Source: Ambrosia x helenae (Eukaryota; Streptophyta; Magnoliopsida; Asterales; Asteraceae). From it: DNA of 64,000 bases. This document shows, piece by piece, positions 46,061-56,636 of the stretch. Where the stretch lies: NCBI GenBank assembly GCA_030844895.1, contig CM061227.1, positions 2,257,153 to 2,321,152 of the forward strand. Direction: 5' to 3'. Position 1 is the stretch's first letter. Each line of letters begins with the position of its first letter. The notes below the pieces were generated by a model. That model ran no database searches. It worked only from the letters and a program-made list of their open reading frames with translations, and was not told the DNA's origin. The translations under genes were made by a program, and so were the position numbers.

Positions 46061-47123
46061 GATTTTCGAAATAGGGAACATATAAATGGATACAAACCAT
46101 TCCCGTAAAATATTTACCAACTTTTTTTTAAATTAACCATGTTTTTACCAAATTTTTCAAAATTATTTCTGATGTATTTAAGAAGTTTTTATAAAATTTT
46201 TCAAACATTTAGTTTATTTCATTCCGGTTGAAACATTGTTTTTGTTTCGTTATATCATTTTGCTTAAAAAAAAAGTTTCTTTATTTTTTTTGATTTTTGG
46301 ATCATTGTTACATCTGCGAAATCTTACTCGGATCATTGTTACATCTGCACGTGGTGTAACACGTGTATAATGCAACTTTGGTCTGGTAGTTTACAATATT
46401 GTAGAGTTGGTGAATCTCCCATATCTACGTCATTAAACGTTGGAAGCCATTTCCCTCCACGTGTACATGTAGGTCGGTGGTGGTTGTGGTAGCAGCAGGC
46501 ACCGACTGTTCTTTAAGTATACGCGGTGTGGGGAGCTATCCTTCATTATTGATGATAGGATATGGGATAACTCGGTTTAAAAATTCACTTCCTTATAAAC
46601 CGTTGTATAAGGAAGGGAATCGTTCAAACTTGAGTTGTATTCTCTCCAGCTTGACCGGTTTTCAACCAAGTCATGAGGCAAGGTGTCATATAAAACCGGT
46701 TCACCATTGCTGTCTTTGGAAAACTTGGTCAGACCGTCACTTGTTACGGGAGACGATTCCAGTTGCAAGTCGGTCCTTTTTTTATTTTTTGCGGAACTTA
46801 TAAAATGAGCTTTGACTGAGTTGTTCGGTACGGACTATCGCACATCTTATGTAAGGAGACGGCGTCGCTACAGCCTAGGGAAAACAATTCGTCGAACAAA
46901 CACGTAGCCTCGGGAAAACAATTCATGGAGCAAGTGCATTTTTATTTTCATAATTTGTAATTTGTAAATAACATAATTTGTAATGTGTATGTATACAGTA
47001 TTGTACCATTTGTTTGACAATAAGAATTAATTTATTTTATTTATTAACTATGTTAGAAAGCTTATTTGTGTACTTATTTGACAATAAGACCATAACATTC
47101 CCAAAATATAACTTAACATTACA

Positions 47124-48180
47124 TTACAATAAAAATACATAAAAATTATCCAACGTTTGGACGGGGAAACACCGCCAAAAATACAGTTTATCGGCCATAA
47201 ACCGTCTATATGACGCACATGCTTGATTTAGATCACCATTCACTACAATGGGTTTATCAGTCACTAGATGTTCCATTAGCATACAGACATACAACCGCTT
47301 CATTACCAGATAAAGAACCAGTTGGCACAACATAGTCTTCATTAAGGTTATAAGTCATACATTTTTCCTGGTGCCCCGACTTTTTCCAGTATCGCATGTT
47401 CACTAATGTAGCTCCTAAATAAATTTGTAACTTCGTCAACCTTGGGTGAATAATGTTTCTGTATTTTTCACCGATACAAACATCTTGATGAGCATACATG
47501 ACCAGCTCTTGGGACACCAATTCCAGTCGCACGAGTAACCATTCAGTATTTTCAAGTGGAAGCGGGAGAAACACGTAATCTACGTCCAAAAATGACGGGA
47601 ACGGTTTTAGTTTGCCATTGCAATAGTTTAGCAGGTTTTTAGGAACGGATTCCAATAAAGAATCATAAAATTGTGGTGGCAGAATCGTCCACCGCATATT
47701 TAACAAAGAATTTTGTTGAATCTTTCTACTCCTCCAGTTCATTAGTCTTCCAACCCATCCTTCTATATGCTGTAAGAAACATAATAAACATAAATTATAA
47801 AAGGATAAAGAAAAGAAAATTACATTACACACATTTAACAATTAACTGATATTGAGAGCGTTCGGTTAGAATTGAGGCCTAACAAAGTTCCCCAAAAGGT
47901 TTTATCTAACTCCAGAGTTCTTGAAAAAAACTGCTGAATAACAAAACGTTGCGTCCCCTCTACGGTAAAACTCAACAACATCTTTCGACCACTTATCACT
48001 TTCATCGTCTGGAATTGCCCATTTCCCAGTATTGTGCTGGTGTAAGCTTTGTCGATTTTGTAGATACTCGCTTTCCTCAGTATTCTCTGCGGAGACAGAA
48101 GCTTCCGTCTTGTTTCTCGTTTGCCTCCATTTTTTTAAAATCCAACTTGATGAATTCTCCGCGGTTGAGAAGAGTATTCC
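47124..48180 (-). pseudogene. Decayed ULP1-like (C48) protease, catalytic triad lost
   Basis: On the minus strand, an exon at about 48150-47862 reads DKWSKDVVEFYRRGDATFCYS, then, after a frameshift, KTFWGTLLG. An intron ends TTTCTTACAG at 47772, and the next exon starts HIEGWVGRLMNWRSR and runs to VDYVFLPLPLENTEWLL. The main ULP1 gene has the matching residues HISGWG and VDEVYVPLHVHNLHWLL with the intron at the same place, so these are paralogues. The catalytic His (HW) is Glu (TEW) here. The GDCG motif is replaced by GNEA followed by a frameshift into YVCMLMEHLV. It cannot be an active peptidase. Confidence 0.75.
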
Positions 48181-48299
48181 GTAGGCACTAAATTCTTATT
48201 TCGACTACTTGACATTTTTTACGTGAAACTTTTCAAACAATTGCTTTTCAGGTAAATTATGTATCCCTGTATTTAATGCCTTACTGTACGGCCAATTAC

Positions 48300-48450
48300 C
48301 TGATCCTAATATTTAATACAAACCGTCTTTACACTTCCCGAGGCGTCTTTGATATTACCAAGAAGTCTTTTTTTATACCAACCCTTTCATCCGTCTTTAT
48401 ATTTCAAAAGACGCCACGGAGACGTCTTTTTTTAGAACTATCCCGTCTTT
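48300..48450. repeat. Second internal cluster of CGTCTTT motifs
   Basis: At least seven CGTCTTT/GTCTTTT words or their complements in 150 bp (ACCGTCTTTACAC, GGCGTCTTTG, TCCGTCTTTAT, AAAGACGCC, GACGTCTTTTTTT). It lies between the divergent ULP1 paralogues, so it may be a bidirectional promoter region or an old subterminal end from an ancestral element. Confidence 0.65.
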
Positions 48451-48708
48451 GAATTCGTTCCTCTAGGTTTTGTTTGAAGTCGGTTTGCATCTCGGGACCA
48501 CATCTCCGACAAACCCCACGTTGACTGCTTGGTTACTGGGTTTGGGAATCCCGACTCCGGTATCCTTTCCGGCAAGTGACTTGTAACTCCGGCAAGGACC
48601 ACAACTCCGGAAAGTAGATTCAACAACATTACGACCCCACCCAATTTACACACTTCAACCATTACGACCCGACCCACATTACACATTGTAACCCGACCCG
48701 TTTGAAAA

Positions 48709-51700
48709 ATGAATCCAAATCCGCCGCCTGACCCGAATAGTGAAGACCCAATTCAAGATAGTATTTTCCAGACGATTGATAGTTTTTATTGTTTAATTTT
48801 ATTTTTTCTGACATTTTTTAATTTTTTTGTTAGATGGTTCTGTTGATTTATTTTGTATTTGCCTACTGCGTAGGATGTTAAGGTCCGAATTGGTTGGACT
48901 AATTTAGAAACCATGAAAGCTAAAATGACACCATCCATGGAATCCAAATTTAGGCTTACATGTTTCGGCCATTATCTTGATGTAAAGGCCCAAGTATGCA
49001 AGAGCAACATCTTATATGAGATTTCTAAACATGAGGTTTATAAAAACAACCCACAGGATGGTCTTGCTTATAGAATAGGGCAACAAGAAATAGTGTTTAC
49101 GCCTCAACAGTTCTGTCTGGTTACCGGGCTCCGTTTCGGTGAATCTAACTGGGTGCCGAACCACCATGCTCAATCTTTTAGGAGAAGATTCTTTGGCGAT
49201 CAGCCTAAAGTTAAACTTGATGAAGTTGATAACCTTTTTAAAAATGATTGGATTAACATTGATGATGATGATTGTGTAAGGATTTGTATTTTGATGTTGA
49301 TTGAGACTTGTTTTAAAGAAACACAGAAGGGTACTGGTTATGTTGATAACATGATCATTGATTTACTTGATGATTTTAAAGATTTTAACAGCTATCCGTG
49401 GGGTAGTTATCTTTGGGCCGGTTTGTGGCCACAGTTGCACAATATGGATGAACGGAAAAAGCCAAATAAAAAGGGTTTCGGCTTAAACGGGTTTGTTTGG
49501 GCATTCAAGGTTGGTATTGTCTTTCAATATTTATTTCGTTTGTTAAAATTGGATTGTATGTCTAACATGTATCCTTTATGCAGATTTGGGTCTTTGAAAT
49601 TTTTCCTGAATTCAAAAACAGGCGTAATTATTTTCTTGGAGAAGCTATTCCTAGATTTCTAAGCTGGGGAAAATGCAAAAGATTTAGTAGCAAAACTGTT
49701 GAGACTATTATATCGGAAGCAAGTAAGGTAAGTTTTCATGCTCACGGTTTACAATATTATTTTCTTCTTATTACCGAAATATATTAAATGTGAATGACAA
49801 ATTAATGTATCAGGTTGAAAATTTCAACCGTTGCCAACTTTGATCCCGACCCCGCAGAGATGCTTTGCGATTGGTACATTTCAAGTACCAAGTTTTTAGA
49901 TGCTCAAAAGGCAGCAAGTCTACTTGCAAACGCCATGCAGAATCAACAACCTGCAATTAATGAGCTTACACAGAATTACCAGCACAATTCTGCAGGTTAT
50001 GATAAGGCCGGTGAAGGGCGTTACACGAAGAAACAAAAGTTGTCCACGGCCGGCCCTTCTAGGACGTCGTTTGTGCATTCAGCGGATGATTCAGAGAGTC
50101 GTTTAACATCAATAATTAGAGACTTGTTGGAAGAACATCACCAAAAGTTGGCTCGGTTACTTACCAAGGTGATATCATCTTATTTTATATTCTTTACCGA
50201 ACGTTTTTTAATGATTTTGATATCTTTTCAATTAGGCACCACAGTCTGTGTATTCGAACCTTTCCAAACCAGAAGATGATGGTTTCAATTTTGATGATTG
50301 TTACCAACCCAAGACCACCGACTTAGAACAACAAGATGAAAAAGAGGATGATGTACGTTCCGCTACAGTATAGTTTCTCTGTACGTTTTTTATATCTTAA
50401 CGTGAGAATTAATATATTAATAATTAAATATTATTGTTACTTAAAGATTGATAAGGCTCAAGTTGTTGGGTTGAGACGGTCAGAACGTGTGTGTAACACC
50501 CCAAAACAATTCGTTCGCCTAACTACGCCATTAGGCGTGATTAGCAAAATATTAACACGAGACTTAGAGGATAAGAATATGGGTTATATTCTAATATGGA
50601 AATAACCTAGTTAATAATATTATGTTATAAATTAATAAAAGGTGTTTGAAACTAGCTTATGAGTTGGTTTTTATACGAAAATGAAAGTGGGAAAACTTGT
50701 GAGGGACTAAATATGTTAAGTGGGCAAACTTGACATTGTTATTAGATAGAAAAAAAGGGGAACAACATATACAGGAGTATATGTCGCCACCCACATCAAC
50801 ACACACACCCTTCACCTCTAAACTCACTAATCAAGGGCTAATCAAGGCAAAATCAAGTGTTAATCAAGTGCATGTGTTGAAATCAAGTCATCTACAGCCA
50901 CTTGAACATCTAGGTAACAATTTCATTCATTAAAATTGATGTATTCTTCATGATTAAGCATGATGAGAAACATAGGGTTGCATAAAAACGTGATTGATTA
51001 ATGAATAAGGATGACCCTTGTGTTTAGGGGACCCTTATTATGTTTATAAACACTACTTAGAGGATTCAATTGCAACCATATAGAGATTTTGATGATTCTT
51101 GAACACACATATGAAGTGGGTTTTGTCACTAGTTAAAAACCTCACATAAAGACTTGAAATTATGTGTTAATAATGATGAAATGTATAGGTGGTATGTGTA
51201 ATGCTACCTTTATGTTGAAATAGTGAATGTGTGTTATGTATGAGTAGTGGGTATTTACCCTAAACATGGGTTACTCTAGCATGTGGTAAAATCTTGCAAT
51301 TTCTATGTGATTAATATCATGTATGTGTGCTAGTTGGTAAATAGATCATGTGCAAATGGTTAGTTAAGCCATGGTGGAGTCTAGAAAGTCTTGAACACCT
51401 TGAAATAACATAATGAAAAATGGTGCATATAAGGTGTTTGATAAAATGCTTACATGAACTTGAATTGGGTCAAATAGAGTAAAATTCGTCACTCTTGACA
51501 GCCCTAGGTGATCATCTTGTAAGGGCCATATCTCATTCGTTATTAGGAGTTAGAAGACGAGCCTTATATCGTTGAAAAGCTTGCTGCACATATTACATTT
51601 CATATTTAGTCATGACAAGCTAATTCTGAGTTTTAGTGGGTCAAAACAGCATGTAAAGTTGACATTTCTGTTTTGACAGCAAAGCTTTTTGGTTAAAAAT

Positions 51701-54700
51701 ATGTTTCTGACCTGATCTTAAAATATTCATATAAAATCATAGAAAAATCGTTAGGAGGTGTTCTTTATACGCCTGGAAAGGTCTTTGAACGAAGCACGAT
51801 CCATATTTGAACATGTTCAACTAATTCGGACTTTAAATGGGTCAAAATGGTCAATTACAGCAGCTGAAAAGGAAATCGCTGCACATAATATGTTTCTGAC
51901 CTGATCTTTAATTATTCATATAAAATCATAGAAAAATCGTTAGGAGGCGTTCTTTATATGCCTAGAAAGCTCTTTGAACGTAGCACATTTTGTATTTGAA
52001 AGTCGAAATCAGATTATGGGGTTTAGAAGGGGTAAAAGCAACCCAAACAGCTGCTGCGCAAAAAGCGCAGCAGTGAAAATAAGGTGTTTTATAAACTTAA
52101 CACATGTGATTGTCTAGATACCCATTTCCTTAACACTAAAAGTTGTTTAGGATGATATGGGTATAGGGAATGAAAGCTTAGTACTTGTGTGCATCATTGC
52201 CTAAGCTAGTTTACATGAATATGTTTATGGACAGTTTGACTTTTAGGAGTCAAACTGACCCAAACTCAAACCTAGATGAAATGGTGTGAATAAACTCATG
52301 AGATGTGTTAGTTATTGGAAATGATGACTAACTTGATCAATCTTATGAGTATAGTGAAGGTTGATCTTGTCAAGCTAGGTGCAAGCTTGGAAAGGATGGA
52401 TCAACAAGCAAACGGGTCAAGCGAATACAAGCCTTAATTGCAAGGAAATGAGGTGAATACAAGGTAAGTTTTACTTACATTATTAGAATATAAATATGGC
52501 ATAAGTGTTTTATAGATTGGTTTTAATCTTATGTGGGTAATAAAGGTAAACCCCAAAGAGGTGAAATCCCTTAATTGGGTCGATTTATGTGAACTCGTAT
52601 CAAAATAAGATTTATGGTATTAAATTAAACAATAAGATGTGACCGAATGGTGAAATCCATCAAACGGGTCAATTAGTAAGGATATGTGGAAAATGATGTC
52701 TTAATTGCAATGAAATTAATAGAATGAAGTAGTTAGACATTTTGGTAAACGGGTCAAGTGTTGTTGTCACTTGAACCATAGATAAAAACTTGGATAGCAT
52801 AGTGTTAGCCTTAATGGGTCAAATGGTGATTTTCTCATCATTCGAACCCGATATTCAAAGCCGGTATTCTAAGCTTTAGGAATCTCATGGTTAACGGGTC
52901 CAATGGTAAATGTATTACCATTGAGTCTCAAGAGACTAATGCGTTCAATCTAGAATGTATGCAGGAGAACACTCGGAAATTGGGCACTCAATGCCTAAGT
53001 AATCACAATGGATGCAAGGTATGGGTCAACACCGCCCGGTAAGTTCGTAGTTAGATAAAAGCCTTTGGGCAAAGTGAGTTCAATTCGAAAACAACCCCTA
53101 AGAGGTGTGAAGGCCAATTCGGTAAGTATTATTCTAACTAAGCTTAATGCGCGCCTTGGCGCCAAGTATGTCTAAAGACATAGTTAAATCATGGGATTGT
53201 AATCAAACTAAGTCCGAGAGGGCTTAGAAGCTTTCAAATAACTCATTAAGTCCTATTAAACAAGTCCCCAAATGCCTTTAAGAAGAGGTTTGAACATGAT
53301 TTAAAAACACCCAAAGATCGGGGGAAATAAGCAAGGAAATGAAGGCTAAAGCTAAAAACAAGCTCCAGAGCCGCAACCCCAGACCGTAAGATACGGTCAG
53401 AGCCGTAGCTTACGGCGCGTGTAAACTCCTAAATTTTTGTTTTGTCATTCAAACTTGATCGTTTCGTTTCGAAGTGTTTCGACACTTCCACCAATCTAAA
53501 TGCATTATTATCAATCCCACTAACCATTTCTTGTGTAATGGTGCTAGGTATACATCTGTTGGATGTTCTGGAGCAAGGATCAAGTCACGAGAGAACCGAG
53601 CACACCCGAACACTTAAAAAGGCTTCCGCAATAGACCGTCCCGTTTAAAACACAAACTGTAATACAAGTTTTAGTAGATAAAATGTAAAAACAAAAAAAT
53701 TGGTGGGATTCATTGAGTTATGTTTTTGTAGTTACCAAAGTTTTAATCGGGAGTGATTTTAGTTAAGGCCTAAACTCGGAAATTTAAATGACAAATCTCA
53801 GGTTTACGGGTTAGGGTCTTACAGTGTGACAAAGCCAGCGCCTTGTATGCTTTCCCCGTTTACCGTCTTTAAAAAGAATCCCAAAAACAAGTTGACTTCT
53901 GAAGCTGAAGATGAAGAAGATAAAATTATAAAAGAAATCAGAGCTTGGTATCCAAATAATCCAGGGCGAAAATGTGCCATGACTGGGGGAACCATATTGC
54001 CCAATGATTTTTGGAGTTCTTTGCTTGGTGATGATGGGAGCGGTTGGCTTTCGACTGAGGTAACGAATATTGGTTGTAATACTTTTATAGTTTGTGGTTT
54101 AAAAATACAAAATATTACTAAAATTGGCATTCTTTAACAGCATATTTCCGGCTGGGGACTTCACCTATACAAGTCGAGGGCAGAAACTGATCGATGGAGC
54201 ATTTTATCTCCATTTTTTCAGATTGGTTTGATTGACCCAAATTCAACAAGGACTTATGAGGACATGTATCACGGCTCTTCTTTTGAACCTTATCCACCTA
54301 TCCAAGATGTTGACGAGGTATTCTAAATAATTATTAAATTTTCTATTTTAGATTTTATTATTCAAAGTTTCGTATCCAATTCTTGAATTGAACTTTTTGC
54401 AGGTTTACGTTCCTTTACATGTTCACAATTTGCATTGGTTACTTGGTGTTTTCAACCTTCCAGATAAAACTCTAACCATATATGAAAGGTATGTGACGTT
54501 TTCGAATTTGTGTTTCTTGATATTAAATACGTCCATTTTGTAATGTATTATATTTTGGTAATTTCAGTTTGGGGGGATCACCTGAGATGGCAGTGAAATC
54601 CCAACGTGTTATCGATCATATAAATTTTGCATTTGACAAATGGTTATGAGTGCACAAATATTACGGGGAGGACCAGAATACGAATCACTTCTCGTACCCT

Positions 54701-54967
54701 TTCCAAACCGTTTACCCGCCTAATGTACCCCAACAGAGAGGCGTGTTAGGTGATTGTGGGATTTGGGTGTGCATTTTTATGGAAAGGTTGATTAAAAAAG
54801 AACCAATTAATCAAGGGTCCCTTGGTCAAGACGAAGACACCTTTCGGACTGCACAGGACATGAGACGTAGGCTTGTCAAGTTATTTTATGATAACATTTT
54901 GACTGAAGATGGACCGGTGGACTCTATTGATAAAGTGTCCAATGATGACGATCTTGAACAGATATAA
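48709..54967 (+). pseudogene. DUF1985/ULP1 (C48) protease gene, split by solo LTR
   Basis: Exons as read: 48709 (short start), 48874-49509, 49584-49727, 49814-50168, 50236-50352, 50447-50491 plus 53829-54059, 54141-54317, 54403-54488, 54568-54967, with consensus GT-AG sites. The second exon carries a DUF1985-type domain (FRLTCFGHYLDV, QQEIVFTPQQFCLVTGLRFG). The last exons carry the ULP1 C48 domain: catalytic His in NLHWLLGVFNL, Gln in PQQRGVLGDCG and Cys in GDCGIWVC. The expected Asp (YDSL) is Glu (YESL). Damage: a solo LTR in the sixth exon, TGA at 54647-54649 between the Asp/Glu and Cys blocks, and a frame conflict at 49814. ULP1 family enzymes process SUMO or remove it from targets; function of MULE-borne copies is unclear. 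Confidence 0.85.
50492..53823. mobile_element. Solo LTR, 3332 bp, TSD GTGTG
   Basis: TGTAACACCCC...GGGTCTTACA with TG/CA ends, flanked by GTGTG at 50487-50491 and 53824-53828. No PBS, gag or pol inside. It interrupts the ULP1 exon in the codons for ...SERV|TKPAP; reading across the two flanks minus one TSD copy is continuous. It arose by recombination between the LTRs of a longer Ty3/gypsy-type element. The interior holds a ~110-bp internal duplication (TATGTTTCTGACCTGATCTT... at about 51701 and 51889). Confidence 0.9.
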
Positions 54968-55003
54968 ACATTTTATTACTAAAGCATCTGATTTAAATAT
55001 TAT

Positions 55004-55439
55004 TTAATATCCATCTTCGGTTCCATACACAACTACATATACTATTATTAAAAACATAAACCAGCTAAATACTATAAGTAACTTCAATCGTCTCACTTCC
55101 AAACTTTTAGCTTTAGTTACTTCCTTTTCTTCGTTAAAGGCTCGCAACAAAGACGGAACCAAACTTTCGCACTGGTAACAACTTGAAGTTTCCACCCATT
55201 TGAGCCACCCACAATCCGCCGACTTTGAAAAAAAGGAACAAAAATATTACATGATTGTGTAAAAAAAAAGGTAAACAAGTAATTCTCTTTTAACTTACAC
55301 AACAAACAAACTGTCTCCCCGGGTTTGCTTCTATTCGAGAGATCTTGATACGCGTATCAGCACCGCAGTATGAACATATTTCCCTGTTTTTGCTAAAGCT
55401 TTTAGGTGATCTCGATGATGAAGATGACGCTCGGGACAT
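55004..55439 (-). CDS. GRF-type zinc-finger membrane protein
   Basis: Two exons on the minus strand: 55439-55299 and 55222-55004, intron 55298-55223 (donor GTAAGT, acceptor TTTCAAAG), phase 0, 119 codons. A Ser-rich start (MSRASSSSSRSPKS) leads to a GRF zinc finger: CSYCG, then NPGRQFVCC, ADCGWLKWVETS and CYQC. A charged linker follows (NEEKEVTKAKSLEVRR), then one C-terminal transmembrane segment (LLIVFSWFMFLIIVYVVVYG). Small GRF proteins with a C-terminal membrane anchor (At4g04775-like) are a plant family often found near transposons. No break is visible. It sits next to the right TIR; GRF fingers bind single-stranded nucleic acid in better-known proteins. Role here unknown. Confidence 0.8.
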
Positions 55440-55610
55440 ATTTTACAAGTATTAAAATTCAAATGAGTGCAAGGATATAAATAACCAACCAATTTACAAA
55501 TTCGGCCCTTGAACTATGTAAAATTAACAAAACCGCACCACTTTTGACACCAACTAAGGGATCCACATCTTTAAATACCAACAATATTTTCATTACTTTC
55601 AACCACCATA

Positions 55611-55817
55611 ATGACAATCATTCCGAATCCGGTAGAAAACACGAATTGGTTACATAAAAAAGATCAATCATGGGTTTGGTCAACAAATGTTCTGGAATTT
55701 TACTACGACGGTGATAGCCCGTGTTGCTATTCAACATACACGGGGGAAACACCATTAAGCAAAGAGTGGTGGGGTGGTCTTTTAGGTTATTGCGGAATTG
55801 GTTATATTGAACATAAG
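55611..55817 (+). pseudogene. Third ULP1-like exon, orphan
   Basis: ATG at 55611, frame ...NVLEFYYDGDSPCCYSTYTG then LSKEWWGGLLGYCGIGYIEH, ending at a donor (AAG|GTACGT). It corresponds to the main gene exon at 53829-54059 (WYPNNPGRKCAMTGG, FWSSLLGDDGSGWLSTE) and to the minus-strand paralogue, with the exon end at the same place. The rest of the domain is missing: subterminal repeat and TIR follow at once. Either a truncated duplicate or a separate short protein. Confidence 0.7.
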
Positions 55818-55910
55818 GTACGTTCTAAGAGGCGTCACAAAGTCGGTTTCGGAATCGTCTTTTCCGGCTAATGAGGCGTCACAAAGACGGCTCACGTTTA
55901 GACGCCGAAT
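55818..55910. repeat. Right subterminal CGTC/AAGACGG motifs
   Basis: GAGGCGTCACAAAGTCGG, GTCTTTTCC, GAGGCGTCACAAAGACGG in 90 bp just inside the right TIR, matching the left array in style but much shorter. Confidence 0.65.
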
Positions 55911-56260
55911 AAAAAAATAAACGGCTTGAGCCATGAGCCGAGCAGAAACGGAGGCGTCTCCCATAAATCCGGAAACCTCTTGGCAGATCCGAAGCGTCTC
56001 CGGAGACGGTGGAGAGTTTGAGGACACGTGTCATCATGTGGTTGGTCCGTGGGAGAGTTCAAAAAAAAGTCGGTTGGGGCGTCTCGGGAATTGCGAAACG
56101 TCATCCCGAGACGGTTGAGGGGGCTATTTTGGCAAAGTCACCGGTCAAAGGCTATATTGGCAATTTTCTCTAAAAAAAATTATAAACGCAAAGTGGAAAA
56201 CATATGTATATGTCCCCCATGTGCCACGTGCCACTGACAAACCAAGTCAACAGCAAAAAA

Positions 56261-56345
56261 AAACAACCTAACCGCGTACGATACAGGATTCGATCCTGAC
56301 CCCTTTCACTAACACACCAACCAGCTCACCACTACACCACACACA
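56261..56345 (-). repeat. tRNA-like (SINE-like) module
   Basis: On the minus strand TGTAGTGGTGAGCTGGTTGG fits a pol III box A. GGATCGAATCC about 40 nt further fits box B (GWTCRANNC). It is not a functional tRNA gene as read. Probably a SINE head or decayed tRNA-like repeat, related in style to the array at 56637. Confidence 0.5.
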
Positions 56346-56450
56346 TCACATCTTAACCACATTCCTAACTAATTATACTTATCAAATCCTTATAATTTAC
56401 TGTTCATTTCGTACACTGTTCAAATCAGTTGAAACATTAATATAGTTTAA

Positions 56451-56490
56451 CTAGTATTACTTCCGCGCGCGTTGCGGCGCGCTAAACCGA
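56451..56490 (-). mobile_element. Helitron 3' terminus (minus)
   Basis: On the minus strand AGCGCGCCGCAACGCGCGCGG is followed by AAGTAATA and CTAG (56454-56451), then T. Strong hairpin. The matching 5' end to the right was not identified, so the element length is unknown; the tRNA-like array may lie inside it. Confidence 0.65.
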
Positions 56491-56636
56491 CGGAAGTTTG
56501 TATTGGATTTAAGTAATACATTTCCGGACATTGACGGTCACCGTATTGTTTAGGTATAATAATTACGTTTTTTTTTGTCACTGACTTTGATGTAATATTT
56601 AAAAAACAAAAAACACTTGTTAAAATGGAAAAATAA

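Larger units (their letters stand above)
44478..46435. repeat. Direct repeat pair inside the MULE
   Basis: A ~135-bp block (GGATCRTTRTTACATCTGCG, later GTAACACGTGT and ATCTACGTCAT) occurs at about 44478-44615 and 46306-46435, roughly 75% alike. Each copy contains an internally repeated GGATC.TTGTTACAT. Possible duplicated promoter or subterminal region. Confidence 0.7.
43970..56170. mobile_element. 12.2-kb MULE with ULP1, SANT and GRF genes
   Basis: TIRs 43970-44229 and 55911-56170 are ~260-bp inverted repeats at about 90% identity, beginning GAGAAA(A)TTGCCAATATAG. The flanks AAAAAAAAA (left) and TAAAAAAAA (right) are compatible with a 9-bp TSD but are low-complexity. The interior holds a multi-exon ULP1-like gene (plus), a decayed ULP1 paralogue (minus), a third ULP1 exon (plus), a Myb/SANT-like gene (minus), a GRF zinc-finger gene (minus), subterminal motif arrays and a solo LTR. 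No MURA transposase was seen. ULP1/DUF1985-carrying MULEs (Kaonashi type) are established in plants; this combination of cargo is the notable part. Confidence 0.85.

Noticed and set aside
45616..46095. 159-codon minus frame with KTVPIRRFANRL repeats
   Set aside because: The repeats come from the subterminal AAGACGG array; no plausible protein or start context.
53442..53648. 68-codon frame inside the solo LTR as a gene
   Set aside because: Lies wholly in LTR sequence with no domain; chance frame.
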